DNA from: Bufo bufo
Lineage: Eukaryota > Chordata > Amphibia > Anura > Bufonidae
Length of the DNA stretch: 64,000 nucleotides
Direction: 5' to 3'
Assembly (NCBI RefSeq): GCF_905171765.1
Contig: NC_053390.1
Span: 328,884,294 to 328,948,293 of the forward strand
The translations under genes were made by a program, and so were the position numbers. Under the pieces are notes generated by a model. That model searched no databases, was not told the DNA's origin, and worked only from the letters and a program-made list of their open reading frames with translations. Shown here piece by piece: positions 45,410 through 56,364 of this stretch; within the stretch, counting starts at the first letter, position 1; each line of letters starts with the position of its first letter.

Positions 45410-45412
45410 GAT
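45044..45412. repeat. (TCTA)n / (ATCT)n microsatellite, split by a MITE
   Basis: The TCTA array has regularly spaced TCTCA variants (45056, 45079, 45095, 45111, 45153, 45202, 45226), so it is a compound repeat. It resumes after the MITE and ends near 45412. Ser-Ile-Tyr-Leu repeat frames are not genes. Confidence 0.95.
45239..45334. mobile_element. Small palindromic mariner-like MITE inside the microsatellite
   Basis: CAGGTGAAAGTCGAAAAATT and AATTTTTCGAGTTTCACCTG are inverted ends. ATATCGTGCAAA and TTTGCACGATAT extend the stem to about 35 bp around a 26-bp centre. TA precedes the left end; the right flank is AA. Confidence 0.85.
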
Positions 45413-45440
45413 ATATATCTGTCTGTTTGTATAAAAGTAA

Positions 45441-45915
45441 GGCTACTTACACATCAGCGTTTTCCTTTCTGGTATTAAGATCCATCATAGGATCTCAAAA
45501 CCGGAGGAAAATGCTTCAGTTTTGTCCCCATTCATTGTCAATGAGGACAAAACTGAACTGAATTGAATGGAGTGCATCAGAATGAATTCCGTTCTGTTTG
45601 GTTGTGCTCCCATGCCGGACAAAAAAACCACTGCAAGCAACGTTTTTGAGTGTGTCATGGGATACTGATCAAGACTGATCCAGCATGACACACTATGTAA
45701 GTCAATGGTGCCGGATCCGTTTTCTCGGACACAAAAGAAAACTGATGCGTCGCCCATTGACTTACAATGGTATTAGTGTCCGATCCGTCTTGGTCATTTT
45801 TGAGATAATACAAACGGATCCATTCAGAACGGATGCACCCGGTTGTATTATTATAATGGAAGAATTTTTGCTGATCCCTGCTGTATTCAGCAAAAATGCT
45901 GATGTGATAATAGCC
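45441..45915. mobile_element. PIF/Harbinger-like MITE
   Basis: TAA at 45438-45440 and 45917-45919 bounds GGCTACTTACACATCAGC and GCTGATGTGATAATAGCC. The interior resembles the 61363 element (TTTTGTCCCCATTCAT, GTCAATG). Confidence 0.8.
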
Positions 45916-45919
45916 TTAA

Positions 45920-46427
45920 ACAGCACTCTGCAAACATTGAGTACATAGATTATAAATGTCACTTATGCTATAATCACCATATGTAATGAATTTCAGGTAC
46001 ATAGCAAATACATTTTTCTCAAAATCATTTATGCCCATCCACCACAGCAATGTGAGCTCTTTTAGATGGGACCCTACTCTATATAATGACTCCTCTTCTT
46101 GTGCCAACTGGCCTCAAATGAATTCAGGGAGAGCAGTCTCCACATATATATTGCACTAACTAAAATCAGCCTGTGGGAAAGGTGGTTGATTGGGAGTGCA
46201 AAACCAAGAAGGAGGCAGCCAAATGCATACTACAAAAACAAAACAGTAAGTTGGGGTGCATCTATGCGTGCCGACTAAGCAGGTAATTATTGGGAAGGAA
46301 CTGTTCCTTCCTGATAACTGCCTGCTCGTGTAAGAGGCCTTACTTGTTACAAGGCAGCTGTTGGTAAATAGTGGACACCCATAAACATAGGGCCCATTGG
46401 AAACAATGCAGATGAATATAACAAACT
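45920..46427. other. No recognised feature
   Basis: No supported exon or repeat end. Confidence 0.4.
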
Positions 46428-46883
46428 AGCGACACCGATAAAGAATGCGCTCTACATATATAATTGTAAAAATTAAGATACTTTATTATGATGCCTGATT
46501 AAAAAACAAATATAAGGTATTGACACACAGCACAGATGAGGCACCAAATGCGTGGTCAAAAACTACACAATACATGGTCAAAAATTTGCATTGTGCTTCC
46601 TCTATCCCCTGAGGAAGCACAACGCAAAACATGGGGTTGTTTTGAGTCACCGTACTAGGTCTGTATTACTTATCTGTGTGTGCAGTTTTGTATATCAATT
46701 TGGATGTCCTGCTTTACTTAATTATATCTTGCTGGTATTATTGTGTCATTTTTGACCATGTATTTGGTGCCTCATCTGTGGTGTGTGTCAATACCTTATA
46801 TGTGTTTTTTAATAATGCATCATAATAAAGTATCTTAATTTTTACAATTATATATGTAGAGTGCGTTCTTTATTGCTGGCGCT
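46428..46883. repeat. Inverted-repeat element with ~140-bp arms
   Basis: The left arm (46428 to ~46570: CTCTACATATATAATTGTAA, AAGATACTTTATTATGATGC, AAGGTATTGACACAC, GATGAGGCACCAAATGC) is complementary to the right arm (~46745-46883). The centre holds CTGAGGAAGCACAACGCAAA. It is probably a MITE; no target duplication was defined. Confidence 0.8.
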
Positions 46884-48324
46884 AAATGGTGGACAGTAAA
46901 AGACACACTGGCAGTGACGACTAGTTGCTTCAATTAGTCGCAGAGCATGTTTTGCAGAGGCTATGGTAAGGAAAGGAACATGAAAAGGCTGTATGCACTG
47001 TAGGAGACAGGAGACTGGAGGAGTTTCTAGGGCACCCCCCACTTGTAATTCCCTCTCTACATACATACATACATGCATACATGTAAAGTGCGGGTCGCAC
47101 AATATGCTTTCTTTGGATGGCGCGGAAATAAGCCATGCATCTCTTGAGTGAGCGCACAAACATGTAATCGTTACTGTTTCTTAGAGACACAGTACACTTA
47201 TTGGTTGTAGTCATAGAGGCACATACACTTGGCTCTGGTCCAGACCTATAGAGATGGCTTTCTCTCTCAGGGAGCCAAGCTTTCCTGCTGGCATTTTGGT
47301 CACTTTTGTCATCTCTGGGTGTCATCATTGCAGTTGATCATATTTGCCACTGTCTCAACTGCAGTCACTGCAGCTTCCTCATTTACTTCAGTGACACACC
47401 TTCAGGGGGTCTCTCATCCCACTCCACAGCACCAGCAGCTACTTTGCATCATAGATTTCTCTGATACTGTGACCATCTTTGGGTCACTGCAGCCGCGGTG
47501 ACTGCTGCTCCCTGTCCCAGCTAGGGCTCTTGCTTAATACCTGGCATGTGGCCTTCTTCTAGGCTTAGTTTGCAGCTCAGTCTTTGGTGCACCCAATGCA
47601 GGGGTATGAATGCATCTCTCACAACACCACATTTTCAGGAGATACAATTAGTTGCGCCTGCTCCCTTCACGGCTGTGTTGCAGCAGGCCTTGTCTAACAA
47701 TCGCCCTCATACAGGGTGTATATAACGCGGCTGTGCCGCACTAGCTCGTCATGGTGTCGGATTTGTGCTTTTTAACTCAACCTCTCCTTTCCTTCTGCTG
47801 AGCATGTTCTGGACTAGCTGTGTATTCACTAGTCACTGTTCTCCCAGCAGAACACAGTGGACAGCAAATAAGTGTTTGTTGTGGGACAACCCCTTTAAGC
47901 TCCTCACTCCTCAAAAAGTTAATGTAGAATTTTCCCAATGTACTAGGTTTGAGGCTGTGTTTCAGAAAAACTAAGCCTCAACTGCTATAAATATTATGAA
48001 ATTAATCAGCGCAAAATGTTGGACCTGAATACAACATGGTGTTTTAAGGTAACTTCAATGATTCCTCTACATCTGTAAAATTTCCTTTTTTTAATTCCCA
48101 CCCAACCTATTTTAATATTTCTGCTTATCTACTTTATTATGAATATTCTTTTAATATGGTGGTATATTTTATACAATGCAGGATCTTTTTTCGGCCCTAG
48201 GTAAATATGAGAGAGGTCTAAGTAATTTTAGAAGAAAGAACAGTTCAACAATGTAAAACTCAATTATGCCACTATCTTGTGCTGTCAGCAGTTGAGCATG
48301 GTCAAAATTGCTGTCTGACTCCCT
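46884..48324. other. No gene; short CATA repeat and isolated T2 right end
   Basis: A (CATA)n stretch lies at about 47057-47083. GACAACCCCTTTAA at 47886-47899 is an unpaired T2-like right end. Open frames here lack splice or domain support. Confidence 0.4.
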
Positions 48325-48328
48325 TTAA

Positions 48329-48557
48329 AGAGATTTTCCCACAGAATAGGTGAGAACATTTTGATTGTTGGGGACCCCTCTGCTAGGACCCCATCCAGTC
48401 TTTAGAACAAAGTTCCAAATCTCTCATTCCTCCATATTGCGTGACCACAGTGAATAAAAGTTGGAGCGGCAATGATGCATATATTGATCTGGCTCAATTC
48501 AAAGTCTATGGGGCTGAAACAGCTAAGGTGAGAAATGTAATTTGTGGGAGGACTCCT
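48329..48557. mobile_element. T2-type MITE
   Basis: TTAA at 48325-48328 and 48558-48561 bounds AGAGATTTTCCCACA and TGTGGGAGGACTCCT. Confidence 0.6.
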
Positions 48558-48561
48558 TTAA

Positions 48562-49660
48562 ATTACATCAGATCTTAGCCAGGTGAGCAGCCATATTGAT
48601 TGATCCTATTAGAACAAAGTATTGTCGCATTATACATCTGGCCATTTGTTTCCTATATTGACAATGTGGTTACAAAGAAAAGCATACACAGCTAACATTG
48701 TCATTTACCCTAGTTTCTAAACTTGTCCTCCATGTACAAATAGTTCTGAATTGGAAGGTACCTTGTAAACTAAACTTCCATGGTTAATAAAATATTATAT
48801 TGTACTTGGGTGCAATAAACTGTGAAACCAAATGATATAAAAGAGCATATGTGTAAAACAATAGCTAACATATTGTATTCGTAAATGTAGCTCAATGGGT
48901 ATAAAACACATAATGCAAGTAAATGCTTTTTTGGATGAGTTTATTTCCTCCACTATAGTTTTAGAACAAAATTGTCTCCTGGAACTGACTGATTTGCCAA
49001 TTTGGCCCAGAAGATCACAGATAGGATACTATGAATAGAAAGGTAGTGTTTCTCAGGCTGAGTACTTCCTTTTCATCTGAAAAAAATTGGTACTTCAACC
49101 CCAGGGGGTACTTGAAAAGTATGACCATACTCCATAGTGACATGGAGTGTACTCCCTGGGGAAGTTGAGAACCTAGAGAGTGTAGAGCAATAACAATAAC
49201 TTGCCATATATCAAAACTGAACTGGCTCATAGCAACCTATAGAGTCTATGTATAATTTCTCTAGTGCTTCAAATTTTCTTAATTATTAAATGATTTTTTT
49301 AAGATTAGGAAATAGTTCCTACTTTCTTTTCCCCAGAAACTGCGCCTCATATGTGAATTGTCTGAATCTGGCAACTTTACCCCTTTCATTTGAGGATCAG
49401 CTGCATTACCAGACAAACCCATGGACAGATGTAATGCTGTTTCCTGGATAAAAGCTGATTTTTTTTTCCTAATCCTGGACAACCCATTTAAATTAAAATG
49501 GTAATGAAGATGCCATGTCAACTGAAGAAATGTTGGTATCTATTGAAATTAATCGAGGATATCTATGAAATTATCTATACACAATTTGTAAAATCATGTC
49601 AGCAGTTTTTGGAAACCTGTTATCAATTCAAAGTCGTCCAAATCTATATCACATTTTTTG
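48562..49660. other. No gene; possible T2 relic at 49300-49495
   Basis: TTTTAAGATTAGGAAATAG and TTTCCTAATCCTGGACAACCC resemble a decayed inverted pair. Nothing else is supported. Confidence 0.35.
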
Positions 49661-49668
49661 GCTTACTG

Positions 49669-49792
49669 CAGGGCTTGCCAACCTGCGGCTCTCCAGCTGT
49701 TGTAAAACTACAACTCCCACCATTCCCTGCTGTAGGCTGATAGCTGTATGCAGACTGGGCATGCTGGGAGTTGTAGTTTTGCAACAGCCCTG
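49669..49792. mobile_element. hAT MITE, copy 3, with perfect 8-bp duplication and shortened right end
   Basis: GCTTACTG at 49661-49668 is repeated at 49793-49800. The left end is CAGGGCTTGCCAACCTGCGG, but the right arm stops at GCAACAGCCCTG. The stretch complementary to CCAACCTGCGGCTCTCC is missing compared with 24683. Confidence 0.9.
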
Positions 49793-50042
49793 GCTTACTG
49801 TGTTCCAGAATTTTTCGCACAATTTTGGTGAGCATTTTAACATCTTAAGCCATGACCCCTTTCTGGCACGTCAACCTCTTTTCCCACAAACCACGCCCCA
49901 AATAATGAATGAATGAAATAAGTACTGCAGTTGCTCTGACAGACTCAACCAGCTTACTACACTTGGCAGGCATGAAATGTTACATTTCCGCTGGAGCCAC
50001 CACTATTGGTTATAGAAGCCTGACCTGTAGAGATCAGCTATA

Positions 50043-50290
50043 GTGATGAGCGGCAGGGGTCATATTCTAATTCGCGATATTTCGCGAATATTTTGTAGAA
50101 TATTAGTCGAAAATTTGCGAATTCGAATATTTGTTATATTCTTCATTTTTCACTAGAAAAATCGGCATTTGTCAAGGTACTTAAGCAGGGAGGAATCATA
50201 ACTTCAGATGGAAAAAAATCACGAATATTCTAAAAAACAAATATATAGCACTATCTTCTATAGTGCTATATATTCGTTTTTGACCCACGC
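50043..50290. mobile_element. hAT-type terminal fragment with TTCGCGAATAT repeats
   Basis: AGTGATGAGCGG followed by CGCGATATTTCGCGAATATT resembles the TAGTGATGGACGAAC end at 32976 in layout. A self-complementary ATATATAGCACTAT / ATAGTGCTATATAT stem lies at 50241-50276. Confidence 0.5.
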
Positions 50291-50793
50291 CTGTATTGAT
50301 CGCATATTACATGACCTAACCCCTCAGGTGAACACCATAATTTTTTTTTTTTAAAACGGTGTAAAAAAGGAATTTTTTGTCACCTCACATCACAAAAAGT
50401 TTAATACCAAGCGATCAAAAAGTCATACATACCCAAAATAGTACCAATCAAACAGTCATCTCATCCCGCAAAAAATGAGACCCTAAACAAGACAATCGTC
50501 CAAAAAATAAAAAAACTAGAGCTCTCAGAATATGGAGACACTGAAACATGATTTTTTAAAAATTATAAAATGCTGTTATTGTGTAAAACTTAAATAAAAA
50601 AGTATACATATTAGGTATCGCAGCGTCCGTAAGAACCTGCTGTATAAAAATATCACATGACCTAACCCCTCAGATGAACACCGTAAAAAAAAAAGTAAAA
50701 TGTGTGTAAAAAAGCAATTTTTTGTCCTTACATTACAAAAAGTACATAGCCTTAAAGTTAAAACATAGTTGCTATGATGAGTGGTAATCTTAA

Positions 50794-50952
50794 AGAGGTT
50801 GTCCAGGATTTAGGAAACCTCATCTGCTGTCCCCACTGTCCATGGGTTGTTCCAGGTACTGCCATACTGTAATACCACACACTACCTATGGACAGGTGTG
50901 GTGCTATTTTTGGAAGAACGTAGCCATCTTTTTCTAGTCCTTGACGGCCGCT
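50794..50952. mobile_element. Short T2-type MITE
   Basis: TTAA at 50790-50793 and 50953-50956 bounds AGAGGTTGTCCAGGATT and CTTGACGGCCGCT. Short centre with GTCCATGGG / CCTATGGAC pairing. Confidence 0.65.
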
Positions 50953-51298
50953 TTAATGAAGTAAATGCTTAACTCCTTAACGACCCAGGACGAGAATGCT
51001 CGTCCTAAATGGCCGATAGTCGTCCTGCATTCTCGTCCTGCGATCTTTTCTCTCCATGTGCGCTTCTGCGATCAGCAGCACGGATCCGGCTGTTACTGAC
51101 AGCCGGATACGTGCTGCATCCACCAGCATCGGTGATAACGCTGATTCCGGTGGATTAACCCCTAATATGCTGTGGTCAGCGCTGACCGCGGCATATGGGA
51201 GGTTTGCGCTCCCTCTCCTTAGCCATAGGGGACCGGATGGTTGACATGGCAGCCCCAATACCTTACACAGGCATCGGGGCCTGCCAGCTACGGAAGCC

Positions 51299-51406
51299 CA
51301 GGAGATCCAGCCTTAGGGCTGGGTCTCCTAGGCAACTGTCAGCGTCTTACTGTGTAAGACGCTGACAGTTCAATTCAGTACAATACAGAATGTATTGTAC
51401 TGAATT
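51299..51406. repeat. Three consecutive hairpins
   Basis: Stem 1 GGAGATCCAGCC with GGCTGGGTCTCC (51301-51328). Stem 2 is 17 perfect base pairs (51334-51350 with 51354-51370, 3-base loop). Stem 3 is 15 perfect base pairs (51372-51386 with 51392-51406). They follow each other with gaps of 1-5 bases. Confidence 0.92.
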
Positions 51407-52400
51407 AAAACAGGAATCAAACCCTGAAAAGGTAAAGTCCCACAGTGGGACAAATAAAAAAAGTAAAAAAAAGGTTTTTTTTTATAATAAAAAAATGAAA
51501 AGTTTCAAGTAAAGTGTCCTTTTCCCAAAATAAAGTAAAGAAAAATTGTAAAAAATAGGGAAAAAAAGAAAAGTAGACATATTAAGTATCGCCGTGTCTG
51601 TATCGACCAGCTCTAAACAATATCACATGAACTAACCCCTCAGATGAACACCGTCAAAAAAATAAAATAAAAACTGTGCAAAAAAAAAAAGATTTTTTGG
51701 TCACCTTACATCACTAAAAGTGCAACACCAAGCGATCAAAAAGGCGTATGCCCCCCAAAATAGCACCAATCTAACAGTCACCTCATCCCACAAAAAATTA
51801 GCCCCTGCCTAAGACAATCGCCCAAAAAATAAAAAAAACTATGGCTCAGACTATGGAGACATAAAAAAAAAAAAAAAAGTAGACATATTGGGTATCGCCA
51901 CATCCGTAACAATCTGATCTATAACAATACCACATGACCTAACCCCTCAGGTGAACACCATAAAAAAATAAAAACAGTTTTTTGTCACCTCACATCACAA
52001 AAAGTTTAATACTAAGCGATCAAAAAGTCATACACACCCCAAAATAGTACCAATCAGTCATCTCATCCCGCAAAAAATGAGACCCTAAACAAGACAATCG
52101 TCCAAAAAATTTAAAACTAGAACTCTCAGAATATGGAGACACTGAAACATGATTTTTTTTTATTCTAAAATGCTGTTATTGTGTAAAACTTAAATAAAAA
52201 AAGTATACATATTAGGTATCGCAGCGTCCGTAAGAACCTGTTGTATAAAAATATCACATGACCTAACCCCTCAGATGAACACCGTAAAAAAAAAGTAAAA
52301 AGTGTGTAAAAAAGCAATTTTTTGTCCTTACATTACAAAAAGTGTAATACCAAGCGATCAAAAAAGTCATACGCACCCTAAAATAGTACCAATCAAACCA

Positions 52401-52689
52401 TCATCTCAAACCAATCAAACCAATCGAAAATACAAATTCGATCTAATGCAATTTTGCTGCATTTTTTGCTGATGCGATTTTTTCAGCAGATGTGTTTTTG
52501 TGACCAAAGCTGCTAAATTGGAATAATAATTCATTTCAATGTACCAAAAGTAAAAAAATTCATTCTCACTCCTTAAAAAATATACAAAGTAAATAAAAAA
52601 TGCAATATACATATACATAATATTAAAAATATTTTAATGGTTAAAAAAATATATAATAAGAAGAGTATACATAAATATGGGGGTATAAG
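52401..52689. other. No recognised feature
   Basis: AT-rich, no repeat ends. Confidence 0.4.
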
Positions 52690-53444
52690 AAACTTTATTT
52701 GAGTGACTTGCTAAACAGTTGATCCATGGGGTATCCTGCAGGTGTATTGGGATGGAGGCCCGCCTCCAAGGGGACCGCAGTGCCAATAAAATACCAACAC
52801 CGCGGTCTTCCGTCAGAGGCAGGCGCCCACCCCCACTCACAAGAAGCCGAAGATCTCCATTTCAGCATTGAGACCTGCTGGAAGTAAACTCCCGAATTCA
52901 TAAATTCGTCTAGATTAAATCCTGGACATTCGGTGAATATGATCACCACCCCTCCAATGTCGATCCACCTTCTCCCAGTGCCGCAAATGTCAGTTTAGTG
53001 GGGTCTTTATTATGAAATTCCCTAAAATGTCTCGACAGAGAGTGTTTGTCGAACCCATTTTTGATCTTGGTCATGTGTTCAGAGATTCTTGTTTTTAATG
53101 GTCATTTTGTACGTCCAATATATTGTTTCTGAAATGGGCACTGGATAATGTAGATGACACTGGAGGAGTTACAGGATAGACTGTCCCTAATTTTCCTGGA
53201 AAAATAATTCTGTGTAGATGACACTTCTAGTGTTCTTTAAGGGAATATTGTGTTTTTACAGGCAGTGCACCTGCCACACCTAAAGAAACCATTCATATTT
53301 GTCCAATTTTGGAACATAGAGATTTTCTTTCTCTTTTGTTGTTTAATAGAGGGTGCTATTTTAAGGCCTAGATTGGGTACTGTCGTGAAAGATATCAAAG
53401 GTGCCTTCGGTAATAGATGTCCTATTGTTTTATCGTCCAATATA

Positions 53445-54486
53445 CACTCACCTAAAGAATTATTAGGAACACCATACTAATACGGTGTTGGACCCCCTTT
53501 TGCCTTCAGAACTGCCCTTAATTCTACGTGGCATTGATTCAACAAGGTGCTGATAGCATTCTTTAGAAATGTTGGCCTATATTGATAGGATAGCATCTTG
53601 CAGTTGATGGAGATTTGAGGGATGCACATCCAGTGCACGAAGCTCCCGTTCCACCACATCCCAAAGATGCTCTATTGGGTTGAGATCTGGTGACTGTGGG
53701 GGCCATTTTAGTACAGTGAACTAATTGTCATGTTCAAGAAACCAATTTGAAATGATTCGAGCTTTGTGACATGGTGCATTATCCTGCTGGAAGTAGCCAT
53801 CAGAGGATGGATACATGTTCTCATTCTGTTTACGCCAAATTCGGACTCTACAATTTGAATGTCTCAACAGAAATCGAGACTCATCAGACCAGGCAACATT
53901 TTTCCAGTCTTCAACAGTCCAATTTTGGTGAGCTTGTGCAAATTGTAGCCTCTTTTTCCTATTTGTAGTGGAGATGAGTGGTACCTGGTGGGGTCTTTTG
54001 CTGTTGTAGCCCAAGGTTGTGCGTGTTGTGGCTTCACCAATGCTTTGCTGCATACCTCGGTTGTAACGAGTGGTTATTTCAGTGAACGTTGCTCTTCTAT
54101 CAGCTTGAATCAGTCGGCCCATTCTCCTCTGACCTCTAGCATCCACAAGGCATTTTTGCCCACAGGACTGCCGCATTCTGGATGTTTTTCCCTTTTCACA
54201 CCATTCTTTGTAAACCCTAGAAATGGTTGTGCGTGAAAATCCCAGTAACTGAGCAGATTGTGAAATACTCCGACCGGCCCGTCTGGCACCAACAACCATG
54301 CGACGCTCAAAATTGCTTAAATCACTTTTCTTTCCCATTCTGACATTCAGTTTGGAGTTCAGGAGATTGTCTTGACCAGGACCACACCTCTAAATGCATT
54401 GAAGCAACTGCCATGTGATTGGTTGACTAGATAATTGCATTAATGAGAAATAGAACAGGTGTTCCTAATAATTCTTTAGGTGAGTG
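53445..54486 (-). mobile_element. Tc1-like transposon (DD36E spacing), internally deleted
   Basis: TA at 53443-53444 and 54487-54488 flanks CACTCACCTAAAGAATTATT and AATAATTCTTTAGGTGAGTG (inverted, perfect over the outer 27 bp). At 1042 bp it is shorter than a full element because part of the transposase gene is deleted. Confidence 0.93.
53500..54338 (-). pseudogene. Tc1-like (DD36E) transposase with internal deletion and stop
   Basis: Start MGKKSDLSNFERRMVVG at 54338, then the paired-type helix-turn-helix (SISQSAQLLGFSRTTISRVY) and a GRPR-like linker, WSDESRFLL with the first Asp, and RVRIWRKQNENM. It then jumps in frame to YPSSDGYFQQDNAPCHK with the second Asp. About 70 residues normally between these are missing. 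The frame stops (TAG, 53721-53723) after EHDN. Past the stop, [17 protein letters not shown] holds the Glu, and I count 36 positions from the second Asp including the stop, the DD36E spacing. The remainder continues to about 53500 with another stop after DAILSI. Inactive. Confidence 0.88.
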
Positions 54487-55085
54487 TATAGTGCCAATGT
54501 TGTTTCAGAATATATTGGACCTTCTTGTAATATGCATTGAATGGTAGGATGACTCTCAATTCCGTTTCTTTTTGTATTATATTTTTATTTTTATTCTCAT
54601 TTTTATTTTTATCCGAATTATCAGAGAAGAAAGTCTCTTTCTAATCTCTTAACCTGATCCAATGCACTATTAACAATTTCCTCAGGGTATTCCTTGTTAA
54701 TAAATTGATCTTTCATTCTTATGGCCTCCTCTTCAAACTTGCTATCTTCCGTACAGTTCCTTTTGATCCGGCGGAACTGCCAAACCGGAATATTTATTAG
54801 CCAACTTGGCAGGTGGCAACTAGAAAAAAGTATGAAACTGTTTTTGGATGTTGGTTTCTGGAAGGTGCTACAAATATATTTTCTATCCTGTCTAGAAATT
54901 TGTAAATCCAAGAATTCTGTATGCACCTTATTAACATTCGATGTGAAAGTCTAATTCCTTGTGTTATTTATTTATTTCAAAAACTCCCCCAGTGTATCTT
55001 CTGTGCCTTTCCAGATGAATATTACATCATCTATATAGCGCCGCCATAGGGCCAGGTCAGCCCCCAGCCTAGGCCCAAATATTGA

Positions 55086-55960
55086 GTTTGGTTTGGCTGC
55101 TAACCCTTGCTTTGTTACTGGAAAATTTTTTATTAAAATGGAATATCTGCCAAAAAGTTAAATTATGAAATTTCATTTCCATTTTCCTTTAATTCTTGTG
55201 TAACACCTAAAGGGTTAATAAAGTTTGTAAAATCAGTTTTGAATACCTAGAGGGGTGTAGTTTCTAAAATAGGGTCACTTTTTTGGAGTTTCTACTCTAG
55301 TGGTGCATCAGGGGGTCTTCCAATGTGACATGGCAGCTTAAAATTATCCCAGTGAAATCTGCTTTCCAAAAACCATATGGTGTTCCTTTCCTTCTGCGCA
55401 ATGCCGTGTGCCCGTACAGCACTTTACGACCACATATGGGATGTTTCTGTAAACTACAGAATCAGGGCAATAAATATTGAGTTTTGTTTGGCTGTTAACC
55501 CTTGCTTTGTTAGCGGGGAAAAAAATTATTAAAATGGAAAATCTGCCAAAAAAGTGAAATTCAGAAATGTCATCTCCATTTTCCATTAATTATTGAGGAA
55601 CACCTAAAGGGTTAACAAAGTTTGTAAAATTAGTTTTAAATACCTTGAAGGGTGTAGTTTCTAAAATGGGTGGGTGGTTTCTATTATGTAAGCCTCACAA
55701 AGTGACTTCAGACCTGAACTGGTCCTTAAAAAGTGGGTTTTGGAAATTTCCGGAAAAATTTCAAGATTTGCTTCTAAACTTCTAAGCCTTCTAACGTACC
55801 TGAAAAAATAAAATGGCATTCACGAAATGATCCAAACATGAAGTAGACATATGTGAAATGTAAAGTAATAACTATTTTTGGAGTTAGTACTATCTATTAT
55901 AAAAGTAGAGAAATTGAAATTTGGAAATGTGCTAATTTTTTTAGAAATAAAAATGATTTT
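55086..55960. repeat. Dispersed repeat with two ~200-bp direct copies, 398 bp apart
   Basis: 55085-55275 and 55478-55675 share GTTTGGCTGCTAACCCTTGC (or one-base variants), AAATCTGCCAAAAAAGT, CACCTAAAGGGTTAA and AGGGTGTAGTTTCTAAAAT. The intervening unit contains CATATGGGATGTTTC. No coding capacity; class unknown. Confidence 0.7.
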
Positions 55961-56364
55961 TTTTACTGTTTTCTCATCACATATTGTACTTCATGACAGT
56001 GGTAAAACTATCTCAGAATGGCCTGGATAAGTAAATGCGTTTTAAAGTTATCACCACATGAAGTGACACATGTCAGATTTGCTAAAAATTGCCTGGTTTC
56101 CAAGATATTTTTGAAACTTCTCAAACAAAACAAAATCAGATTTTAGGGAGACCAGCTACAAAAAACGCTGTGGAGCCTCATTTTAGAGTCTCAACACAGC
56201 AATCCAAAGCTCCCTGGGAAACCGTTATATGCAAAATAACAATGGAGCACCAGTTATGGGTCTTCAACACAGTGAAAGCCAGATATCCCTCAAAGGAGGG
56301 AAAACCAAGATCCACCATATTAAGTGGATCCTATGTCAAGATTCAGCTCTTTTACAATCCTTAA

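Larger units (their letters stand above)
50290..52400. repeat. AT-rich dispersed repeat with a ~450-bp direct duplication ~1.6 kb apart
   Basis: 50295-50750 and 51910-52365 share order and wording: CATGACCTAACCCCTCAG, AGTCATCTCATCCCGCAAAA, GAGACCCTAAACAAGACAAT, ATGGAGACACTGAAACATGA, TATTAGGTATCGCAGCGTCC. A more diverged relative is at 51590-51900. Between the copies lie a T2 MITE (50794) and a hairpin-rich block (50970-51420). No coding capacity. Confidence 0.75.
52850..55060 (-). pseudogene. Penelope-like RT/GIY-YIG protein, interrupted
   Basis: Penelope-like elements use an RT related to telomerase and a GIY-YIG nuclease. Seen in minus order: WRRYIDDVIFIWKG (RT catalytic YIDD), VHTEFLDLQIS, STFQKPTSKNSF, IPVWQFRRIKRNC, EEAIRMKDQFINKEYP. 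The Tc1 insertion comes next, then MDDKTIGHLLPKAPLIS, RCGRCTACKN, and the nuclease core VIYIIQCPFQKQYIGRTK...RISEHM. Residues after HFREFHNKDPTKL run toward IYEFGSLLPAGLNAE. Stops occur after EFLK (55000 region), after KNTIFP (53237 region) and between GRTK and PLKTR. The upstream RT motifs are absent. Inactive; identification by the YIDD plus GIY-YIG order is firm. Confidence 0.82.
52690..55085 (-). mobile_element. Penelope-like element, 5'-truncated, split by a Tc1 transposon
   Basis: Reading right to left it carries the end of a reverse transcriptase (YIDD at about 55025-55037), a CGRCTACKN cysteine motif, and a GIY-YIG endonuclease (about 53140-53050). A tail follows with a possible AATAAA (sense) near 52694. 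Positions 53445-54486 are a foreign Tc1 element with TA duplication. Confidence 0.82.

Noticed and set aside
45018..45478. Ser-Ile-Tyr-Leu repeat protein
   Set aside because: Translation of (TCTA)n.
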